From contig JAGDDC010000049.1 in the NCBI GenBank assembly GCA_017958245.1, forward strand, positions 1 to 5,392: a DNA stretch of 5,392 nucleotides, given 5' to 3'. The notes beneath the pieces are model-generated. The model had not been told where the DNA came from. It worked only from the letters and a program-made list of their open reading frames with translations, and made no database searches. The translations under genes were made by a program, and so were the position numbers. Positions 1 to 5,392 of the stretch are shown in pieces (position 1 is the first letter of the stretch; each line of letters begins with the position of its first letter). The DNA is from Lachnospiraceae bacterium (GTDB lineage: Bacteria > Bacillota_A > Clostridia > Lachnospirales > Lachnospiraceae).

Positions 1-258
1 AGGAGAGTTTTTGTCAGGGAGAAGGAGGTCAATCTGACCGCAAAGGAGTTCGATCTCTTAGAGCTCCTCGTCTTCAACCCGGAGAAGGTATACAGCAGGG
101 AGAAGCTGCTCACAACCGTGTGGGGGAGCGACTATCCGGGCGATGTCAGGACGGTGGACGTCCATGTGAGAAGGCTCCGCGAGAAGATAGAGGATACTCC
201 GAGCGAGCCCAGATATGTTCAGACCAAGTGGGGGGTCGGATACTTCTTCCACAGGTAG
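1..258 (+). CDS. Response regulator, OmpR/PhoB family, C-terminal DNA-binding domain (5' partial)
   Basis: The first 85 codons, open from base 1 to a TAG at 256-258, encode a winged-helix (Trans_reg_C) effector domain. Visible landmarks are LTAKEFDLLELL (positioning helix), the turn around SREKLLTTVWG, the recognition helix region TVDVHVRRLREKIE, and the hairpin wing ending YVQTKWGVGYFF. This order is diagnostic for the OmpR/PhoB family, and the KWGVGY ending is common in clostridial WalR/PhoB-like regulators. The receiver domain with the phospho-accepting Asp lies off the left edge, so the true start cannot be given. The sensor kinase follows 24 bases later, so the two almost certainly form a cognate pair in which kinase phosphotransfer drives promoter binding. 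Target genes cannot be read from the window, and I do not assign a specific name such as WalR, PhoP or MtrA. Confidence 0.93.
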   Translation, partial: RRVFVREKEVNLTAKEFDLLELLVFNPEKVYSREKLLTTVWGSDYPGDVRTVDVHVRRLREKIEDTPSEPRYVQTKWGVGYFFHR

Positions 259-282
259 TATTGTATTGATTTGGGATAGGGC

Positions 283-1791
283 ATGCAAAAGGAAAAAAGG
301 GAAGAGAAAAAACGAAAAAAAGGCTTTAGAGAGAGGCTTCGTGGCTTAAAGAGCATGAGGCTTCGCCTGTTTTTGAGCATCTTTGCCATAGGTGTCGTGA
401 TCACCGTGGTGGTAGCTCTCACCGTGAGGGCATACCATTTTGACAGGACCGTGAGCACGAAGGTGACTCAGGTCAGGGATTACGCGACAAAGCTCTCAAA
501 CAAGATCGTCGCAAATGCGCTTTTTGCGTCGGGAGCGGACGAGACGGACATAGACGGCGAGATAAGCACGGTGTCCGAACTGTTTCAGGGAAGGATCATA
601 CTGGTAAACGGGAGCTTAAAGATCATAAAGGACACATTTGGCGCGGAAAACGGCAAGACACTGATCTCCGCGGAGGCGATCCGTGCGATGTCCGGGGAGA
701 CCAACCAATACGTTGACCGCGAGAACAGGTATATCGAGCTGACCATCCCTGTGAAGGACATGTCAGTGGAGACCGACAAGGGGGAGACCAGGGAGAGCGA
801 CACGGTGCAGGGGGCCATCATCATGACCTTCTCGACATCGGACATCTACGAGGTCCAGAGCGCAGTCGACCAGAGGATCGTCTTCCTCGCGACCGTGTTC
901 GGACTGATACTCGTGGTGTTCGCGTACTTTTTCAGCGGCGTGCTCACCAGGCCTCTCAAGAAGCTCTCGTCCTCGATAGCCCACGTGGCGGACGGATATA
1001 TGGACGACAAGGTGAACGTGACCGCCTACAGGGAGATCGAGGACATCTCGGATTCGCTCAATTCGATGCTTGACCGCATGAAGAAGATGGAGGATTCGAG
1101 ACAGGAGTTCGTATCAAACGTCTCACATGAGCTGAAGACTCCCATGACGTCCATAAAAGTCCTTGCGGACTCGCTCCTCTCTCAGGGAGACGCGCCCGCG
1201 GAGCTCTACCGCGAGTTCCTCTCGGATATCAACGACGAGATCGACAGGGAGAACAAGATCATCACGGATCTTCTCGCCCTCGTGAAGCTCGACAAGAGGA
1301 ACGAGGATCTGAACGTGGAAGAAGTCAGCGTCAACGAGCTTCTTGAGGTCATCTTAAAGAGGATCAAGCCGATCGCCAAGCAGAGGAACATCGAGCTGAT
1401 CTTCGAGTCTTACAGGCCCGTGACCGCGGAGGTCGACGGCGTCAAGATATCGCTTGCGCTCTCAAACCTCATAGAGAACGCCGTGAAGTACAACAGGGAT
1501 TCGGGCTGGGTACACGTGAGCCTGAACGCGGATCACAAGTATTTCTTCGTGAAGGTGTCGGATTCGGGGATAGGCATACCCGAAGAGGCCCAGAGTCTCA
1601 TCTTCGAGAGGTTCTACAGGGTCGACAAGACACGTTCAAGGGAGACCGGAGGTACTGGCCTGGGGCTCGCCATCACAAAGAGCGTGGTGCTCATGCACAA
1701 CGGTTCCGTCAAGGTCTACAGCACTCCCGAGGAGGGAACGACATTTACCGTGAGGATACCGCTCAGCTTTATTCCGGAGCAGAGCGAATAG
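283..1791 (+). CDS. Membrane sensor histidine kinase (HAMP, HisKA, HATPase_c)
   Basis: A complete 502-residue kinase. A very basic cytoplasmic leader (residues 1-28) precedes TM1 (about 29-48), an outer domain (about 50-197) and TM2 (about 199-220). The outer domain has a Cache/PAS-like pattern: a long helix, then RIILVNGSLKII, IELTIPVKD and GAIIMTFS strands. HAMP follows (about 220-272, conserved Pro224). The dimerisation domain carries the H-box SHELKTP with phospho-accepting His282. The ATPase domain has the N-box (N395, N399), G1 box DSGIGIP (427-433), F-box FERFYRVD and G2 box GGTGLGL (456-462), so all catalytic boxes are intact. There is no cytoplasmic PAS domain, which makes it shorter than WalK. 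ATG 283 is the first possible start because an in-frame TAG lies at 277-279. Its ribosome site (GGGATAGGG, very close to ATG) is poor, so translation may be coupled to the regulator. Met25 is an alternative start. The signal sensed is unknown. Confidence 0.95.
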   Translation: MQKEKREEKKRKKGFRERLRGLKSMRLRLFLSIFAIGVVITVVVALTVRAYHFDRTVSTKVTQVRDYATKLSNKIVANALFASGADETDIDGEISTVSELFQGRIILVNGSLKIIKDTFGAENGKTLISAEAIRAMSGETNQYVDRENRYIELTIPVKDMSVETDKGETRESDTVQGAIIMTFSTSDIYEVQSAVDQRIVFLATVFGLILVVFAYFFSGVLTRPLKKLSSSIAHVADGYMDDKVNVTAYREIEDISDSLNSMLDRMKKMEDSRQEFVSNVSHELKTPMTSIKVLADSLLSQGDAPAELYREFLSDINDEIDRENKIITDLLALVKLDKRNEDLNVEEVSVNELLEVILKRIKPIAKQRNIELIFESYRPVTAEVDGVKISLALSNLIENAVKYNRDSGWVHVSLNADHKYFFVKVSDSGIGIPEEAQSLIFERFYRVDKTRSRETGGTGLGLAITKSVVLMHNGSVKVYSTPEEGTTFTVRIPLSFIPEQSE

Positions 1792-1806
1792 AGGACTTTA
1801 GATTGA

Positions 1807-1828
1807 CCGGGGAGGCTTGGCCTGCCGG
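1807..1828 (+). other. GC-rich RNA hairpin between kinase and GerMN gene
   Basis: CCGG (1807-1810) can pair with CCGG (1825-1828), and AGGC (1813-1816) with GCCT (1820-1823) around a TTG loop; a small internal loop (GG opposite G) separates the two stems. The 3' arm runs into the purine stretch GGGAAAGG (1827-1834), the probable Shine-Dalgarno region of the downstream gene. No T-run follows, so it is not an intrinsic terminator. If real, it could tune translation of the GerMN gene or mark an mRNA processing or stability point. It was found by eye and the stems are short, so chance pairing is possible. Confidence 0.35.
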
Positions 1829-1842
1829 GAAAGGTACGATAT

Positions 1843-2781
1843 ATGAAGACATGGATCAACAGAGCGGTCTGCGCGGTGTGTCTCGCGCTGATCGTTTTCA
1901 ACACGGTCTCGTGCGGCGAGAAGGAGGTCACGCCCGCGGAGGGCTCTATGCTCGTGTTCTACAGGGACACTGCGGACACAAGGCTCGTCTCAAAGGGGGT
2001 CGAGCTTGAGTCTGAAGGTCTTGAGAACAACGTAAGAGAGCTCTTGGACGACCTTGGAAGCTCCGATGACAAGACGCTCAAGCCCGCGCTGCCCGCGGAT
2101 GTCCGCGTAAACGACATCTTCTTCGGCGAAGACGGGCGGCTCATCATTGACTTTGACCAGTCCTATCTGGCGCAGACCGGGATCCCCGAGATCCTCTCGA
2201 GGGCAGCGGTCGTCAGGACGCTATGTCAGCTCGACGGTGTGAGCTTCGTCGAGTTCTACGTGGACGGCCAGTCGCTCATACTGTCCGGAGACCAGCCCGT
2301 CGGGATCATGTCTGCCTCGGATTTCATAGACAACACCGGCGGATACGCCGAGTTTACCCAGACATCGTACGTCACCGTCTATTTTGCAAATGAGTCCGGC
2401 GACGCTCTAAACGACATCAGTATCGAGATCGAGAGCGACGGATCAAAGTCGAACGAGCAGCTTGTCGCAGAGCAGCTCATAGCAGGGCCCGACGCGATAG
2501 TCGGAGCGAAGGACGTGTTCCCCTCGATCCCCGAGGGCACGACGCTGAACAAGATCACGACCAGGGACGGCATTTGCTATATAGACCTTGGCTCGGAGTT
2601 CTTGAACAAAAGAGAAAACGTGACGACGGACGTCGCGATCTATTCGATAGTCAATTCTCTGTGTGAGCTTCCCACCGTATCGAAGGTAGTGATAACGATC
2701 GAGGGCGAGGCTGACAGATCTGTCGAGGGAAAGAGCCTCTCGGGCATCTTTGAGAGGAACCTTGAACTCATATCCGAATAA
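1843..2781 (+). CDS. Secreted, probably lipid-anchored protein with tandem GerMN domains
   Basis: A 312-residue exported protein. The N-terminus has Lys2 and Arg7, a hydrophobic core (8-19) and TVSCG, giving a likely lipidation site at Cys24. Two GerMN domains follow, about residues 36-148 and 175-298. Each shows the family pattern: a first strand (MLVFYRD; YVTVYFAN), a helix before a proline-containing loop (ALPADVRVNDIFF; SIPEGTTLNKITT), a strand with an acidic turn (LIIDFDQSYL; CYIDLGSEFL), a helix (VVRTLCQLDGV; IYSIVNSLCELPTV) and a last strand (VEFYVDGQ; VVITIEGE). GerMN domains occur in the Bacillus sporulation lipoprotein GerM and in actinobacterial LpqB. Position directly after a sensor kinase favours an LpqB-like accessory role at the outer membrane face over a spore-specific role, though this is inferred. 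ATG 1843 is the first ATG after an in-frame TGA (1804-1806); GGGAAAGG at 1827-1834 is a moderate ribosome site. Confidence 0.85.
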   Translation: MKTWINRAVCAVCLALIVFNTVSCGEKEVTPAEGSMLVFYRDTADTRLVSKGVELESEGLENNVRELLDDLGSSDDKTLKPALPADVRVNDIFFGEDGRLIIDFDQSYLAQTGIPEILSRAAVVRTLCQLDGVSFVEFYVDGQSLILSGDQPVGIMSASDFIDNTGGYAEFTQTSYVTVYFANESGDALNDISIEIESDGSKSNEQLVAEQLIAGPDAIVGAKDVFPSIPEGTTLNKITTRDGICYIDLGSEFLNKRENVTTDVAIYSIVNSLCELPTVSKVVITIEGEADRSVEGKSLSGIFERNLELISE

Positions 2782-2792
2782 GCAAAAAGACC

Positions 2793-2798
2793 GGAGGT
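2793..2798 (+). promoter_or_regulatory. Ribosome binding site of comEC
   Basis: GGAGGT lies in the 20-base gap after the GerMN stop, with only three bases (CAT) before the ATG at 2802. It is the strongest Shine-Dalgarno among the three complete genes. It favours ATG 2802 over the in-frame ATG at 2823, which lies about 24 bases downstream of the site. The spacing is shorter than the usual 5-9 bases, but the match is near perfect. Confidence 0.75.
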
Positions 2799-2801
2799 CA
2801 T

Positions 2802-5294
2802 ATGAAGAGACCGCTCACTCTCATGGCGGTCTGCTTCGTCTGCGGTATCCTCTGGCAGCGGTTCGCGGGATCGAAAGCACCTGCTTTTCTGATCCCCGCA
2901 GCTCTTGCTGCCGTCTTGTTCTTCCTGTTTTTGAGATCCCGGAGGAAAGGCAAAGACTGCCTTAAGTTCCGTGCCCTAAGGTCGCTTTATGCGATGGGGG
3001 AGCGGAGCCTGCGCGTGTTTGCTTTTGTTTCCGTCTGCCTTTTCTTTACAGCCTTTATACTCTCGTCGGTATCCGAAAGGAGGAAGCTTGAGCTCGCAGA
3101 GTTTGAGGGAGAGAAGGAGGCATCTCTTTCGGGAAGGATAGAAGATATCCGCGGAGGCGGGGACACCGTAAGGGTGACCCTCGATGAATGCAGACTGCGC
3201 ACAGACAGCAAAGACACAGATCTAAGGTTTAAATCTCTGATATTTCTTAAGCGGGACGATCCTTCCCGCACAGATCCCAAAAAACTTCACGTGGGGAACG
3301 TGATCCTCGTGAGAGGAGACATGACCCCTTTTAAAAAGTCCACCGACCCCGGCCAATTTGACAGCTTCGAGTATTACGCTGCCCGGGGCATAGGCGCGAG
3401 TGTGTACCCGGACAGCATAGTCGTTCTGTCGGACGAAGAGAGCTTCCCAAATGAGCTCATAAGGCAGGTGTACGATTACTATGAGGAGACGGTCTCGAGG
3501 CTTTTTGAGCCGGAGGACGCCTCCCAGCTGATCGCGCTCACGGTGGGAGACAAAAGCCTCATGGATGAGGAGACCTCCGAGATGTACAGGAAGAACGGGA
3601 TGATGCACATCATGGCGATCTCGGGCCTGCACATATCGATAGCGGGGCTTGCGACCTACAGGCTTTTGAGAAAGCTTAAGCTCGCAAGAAAGCCCGCCGG
3701 GGCGGCTGCATTTGCGCTGGCCTTGTTCTACTGCGCCGTCACGGGCTTCTCGGTGTCCGCCTTCAGAGCCCTTCTCATGATGTGCGTCCTCCTTCTCGCA
3801 GAGATCACCGGCAAATGCTACGACTCGGTTTCAGCTCTCTCTTTGAGCCTCATCACGCTGCTCGCCGCAAACCCTGCCATGATAAGCGACGGAGGCTTCC
3901 TGCTCTCCTTCGGGGCGGCATTTGGGATCGCGGTGTGGCTCCCCGTCTTTAAAAAGAGTCTTTTTGCTCCTACTGTAAGCGTTTATATGATGATCCTGCC
4001 GGTCATGATATCGATCTACTTTGAGTTCCCGCTGTATTCTCTGTTCGTAAACCTCGTCACTGCGCCTCTCATGCCTCTCGTGCTGCTCTTTGTCTTCCTG
4101 ATGGTCGCGCTGTCAGGCCTGTCGCAGGCACTCGGGGCAGCGTGGCTCTCAGACGGGCTCTGCGCGGTGCTCGCGGGTGTCCCTCATTACATACTCCTGT
4201 TCTTTAGGACCATATGCTCCGTAGCGGAGAGCCTTCCCTTCCACACCGTGATAACGGGGGCTCAGCCCCTTTGGAAGATCATGCTGTATTACCCTGCGCA
4301 GCTTCTGCTCGGCCTTGACATAAGGAGAAGGAAGGCAAGGATAAAGCGCGAGTGCTGTCTGCGCGGTGAGGGAGCGGTGCAGGTCATGCTCGGAAAAACA
4401 AAGGGGAAGGCAGGACCGGGGATCCCTGCAACGGTCTTGTTCGCTCTGGCAGCGGCCCTCCTGCTCGTGCCCGTGGGGCATGCAGACCCCGAGGCAGTCT
4501 TTCTCGATGTCGGGCAGGGTGACGGGATCTGTCTGGAAGCAGGAAACGCGGTCTATATGGTGGACGGCGGAAGCACGTCGCAGAAAAAGCTTGGGAAAAA
4601 CGTGCTCGCGCCGTTCTTTAAGCACGAGGGAGCAGCCATAGTGGACGCATGGTTCCTGACTCATGCCGACAGGGACCATATAAGCGGGATATGTGACGCA
4701 CTGGACAGGCTGGTCGCAGGTGGTTACAGGAAGGACGAGACACAGGAGTTTGGGATAAGCGACTACAGGGGGGATCTGCTCATAAACCGCATCATCCTGC
4801 CCTTCAGTGACTCGGGCTTTGAGGAGGTAAAACAAAAGGCGGCTTTGGTTGGGATCGGGGTGATAAACCTCTTCCCGGGCGACAGGGTGATATCGGGGGA
4901 CACGGAGCTCGTCTGTGAGGCGCCGGGGGCAGAGCTTCATTCCGCCTCCTCAAATGAGTCCTCCCTCATACTCTCCGTGTCAAAGGACGGGGAAGGCCTG
5001 CTGCTCCTGACGGGCGATATCGGAGGCAGAGCGGAGGAGGAGCTTACAGAACGCCTCGGTGCAAAGAAGAGCAGCTTTAAGGTGCTGAAGGTCGCACATC
5101 ACGGCAGCAGGTATTCGAGCTCGGAGCGCTTTCTTTTGACTGTCAGGGGAGAAGAGCCCGTGGCGGTCATTTCCGCCGCAAAAGAGAACAGATACGGGCA
5201 TCCGCACAAGGAGACTCTTGAGCGCCTTGAGAGTGCGGGTTACGAGATCAGGCACGTAGGCGAGGAGGGAGCTTTGAGGATAGTTTTTGACTGA
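2802..5294 (+). CDS. comEC: ComEC/Rec2 DNA-uptake channel protein
   Basis: An 830-residue polytopic protein, slightly longer than Bacillus subtilis ComEC (776). Three N-terminal membrane segments (about 7-24, 27-47, 72-91) flank a DUF4131 domain with an OB-like part (about 105-205) that ends in the typical DPGQFD...YYAARGI stretch. The Competence domain (about 230-500) shows the hallmark IMAISGLHIS (H277), the GFSVSAFRA motif (315-323) and many membrane helices. A basic loop and one more helix (about 543-560) lead into a metallo-beta-lactamase-fold domain with LDVGQGDG (568-575), VDGG (587-590), HADRDH (H621, D623, D625, H626), TGDIG (D739), AHHGS (H766, H767) and GHPH (H800, H802). All expected metal-site motifs are present. 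In the family, ComEC moves single-stranded DNA across the membrane in transformation, and this domain is thought to degrade the non-transported strand. No comEA is in view. There is no frameshift or truncation. Confidence 0.96.
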   Translation: MKRPLTLMAVCFVCGILWQRFAGSKAPAFLIPAALAAVLFFLFLRSRRKGKDCLKFRALRSLYAMGERSLRVFAFVSVCLFFTAFILSSVSERRKLELAEFEGEKEASLSGRIEDIRGGGDTVRVTLDECRLRTDSKDTDLRFKSLIFLKRDDPSRTDPKKLHVGNVILVRGDMTPFKKSTDPGQFDSFEYYAARGIGASVYPDSIVVLSDEESFPNELIRQVYDYYEETVSRLFEPEDASQLIALTVGDKSLMDEETSEMYRKNGMMHIMAISGLHISIAGLATYRLLRKLKLARKPAGAAAFALALFYCAVTGFSVSAFRALLMMCVLLLAEITGKCYDSVSALSLSLITLLAANPAMISDGGFLLSFGAAFGIAVWLPVFKKSLFAPTVSVYMMILPVMISIYFEFPLYSLFVNLVTAPLMPLVLLFVFLMVALSGLSQALGAAWLSDGLCAVLAGVPHYILLFFRTICSVAESLPFHTVITGAQPLWKIMLYYPAQLLLGLDIRRRKARIKRECCLRGEGAVQVMLGKTKGKAGPGIPATVLFALAAALLLVPVGHADPEAVFLDVGQGDGICLEAGNAVYMVDGGSTSQKKLGKNVLAPFFKHEGAAIVDAWFLTHADRDHISGICDALDRLVAGGYRKDETQEFGISDYRGDLLINRIILPFSDSGFEEVKQKAALVGIGVINLFPGDRVISGDTELVCEAPGAELHSASSNESSLILSVSKDGEGLLLLTGDIGGRAEEELTERLGAKKSSFKVLKVAHHGSRYSSSERFLLTVRGEEPVAVISAAKENRYGHPHKETLERLESAGYEIRHVGEEGALRIVFD

Positions 5295-5392
5295 AAAGGG
5301 GAGGGCGGCAGAAAAAGCAAAAAAAGTGGGTGCATTTTGGAAAAAAACGTGATAGAATTAGAACGGTGTGCAAAACCAATCAATACCAGACA
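5295..5392. other. Noncoding A-rich segment after comEC
   Basis: The 98 bases from the comEC stop to the window end contain no credible coding start with a ribosome site. They start purine-rich (AAAAGGGGAGGGCGG) and carry A-tracts at 5311-5325 and 5341-5347. I could not find an inverted repeat followed by a T-run, so no intrinsic terminator for the operon is visible here. The change to low GC and A-tracts fits a promoter region for a gene beyond the right edge. Confidence 0.6.
5330..5358 (+). promoter_or_regulatory. Candidate sigma-A promoter with extended -10
   Basis: TGATAGAAT (5350-5358) matches the extended -10 form TGnTATAAT with one mismatch. A weak -35 candidate, GTGCAT (5330-5335), lies 17 bases upstream of the hexamer. 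An A-tract (5341-5347) sits in the spacer. Transcription would start about 5365 and read rightward out of the window, to a gene that cannot be seen. The extended -10 makes the poor -35 tolerable, but this is a by-eye match. Confidence 0.45.

Noticed and set aside
19..31. The 13-mer GAGAAGGAGGTCA at 19-31, repeated at 1918-1930, as a dispersed repeat or ribosome site
   Set aside because: Both copies encode Glu-Lys-Glu-Val inside genes with no start codon at useful spacing, so shared codon choice explains it.
307..323. A6 and A7 runs as a programmed frameshift or transcriptional slippage site
   Set aside because: The codons are AAA AAA GGC, not the A AAA AAG arrangement favoured for ribosomal slippage, and no stimulatory structure or useful alternative frame is evident.
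1803..1840. TTGACC at 1803-1808 as a -35 box for a promoter ahead of the GerMN gene
   Set aside because: At 16-18 bases downstream there is only CGGGAA-like sequence; the nearest -10-like hexamer, TACGAT at 1835, is about 26 bases away, which is too far.
1938..1950. Internal start of the GerMN gene (GGAGGG, then ATG 1948, Met36) giving a form without a signal peptide
   Set aside because: The match is real, but GGAGG-like strings are common in this Glu/Arg-rich coding sequence; loss of the export signal would leave an extracellular-type domain in the cytoplasm, and no other evidence supports it.
3222..3632. Minus-strand open frame of 136 codons in the 5' part of comEC
   Set aside because: It is opposite the DUF4131/Competence coding sequence, has no ribosome site or domain, and is explained by codon structure of the real gene.
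4149..4940. Long open frame on the minus strand (263 codons) inside comEC
   Set aside because: It lies wholly opposite ComEC, including the codons for the metal-site motifs. Its translation shows no recognisable domain and is rich in residues expected from reading GC-rich coding DNA backwards.
5295..5340. Intrinsic terminator after comEC
   Set aside because: No inverted repeat followed by a T-run could be found; the region is purine-rich on the + strand.

Overview
The window shows four co-directional + strand genes and no gene on the other strand. In order they are: the C-terminal end of an OmpR/PhoB-type response regulator (cut by the left edge), a complete membrane sensor histidine kinase, a secreted or lipid-anchored protein with two GerMN domains, and a complete ComEC/Rec2 DNA-uptake channel protein. 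Gaps are 24, 51 and 20 bases, with no recognisable terminator or convincing internal promoter, so one polycistronic transcript is the simplest reading. The last ~98 bases are noncoding, A-rich, and hold a candidate extended -10 promoter for a gene beyond the window.

The organism looks like a Gram-positive Clostridia member, plausibly Lachnospiraceae-like. Pointers are the response-regulator ending with the KWGVGY signature, a kinase of the WalK/PhoR style, a GerMN protein, and moderately GC-rich coding sequence that still uses AGG/AGA for arginine and ATA for isoleucine heavily. This is inference from gene content and codon habit, not a proven assignment.

The kinase would sense an envelope or extracellular signal through a ~150-residue outer domain, autophosphorylate at H282 and pass phosphate to the upstream regulator. 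The GerMN protein would sit on the outer face of the membrane beside the kinase sensor domain. This layout resembles the actinobacterial mtrA-mtrB-lpqB operon, where the GerMN lipoprotein LpqB modulates the kinase MtrB. ComEC, with an intact metallo-beta-lactamase-type domain, would carry single-stranded DNA through the membrane. Its position at the end of a signalling operon raises the possibility that DNA uptake is co-expressed with envelope sensing.

I see no mobile element, CRISPR array, tRNA/rRNA or clear sign of transfer. The most interesting aspects are the kinase/GerMN pairing and its link to comEC; the individual families are known.
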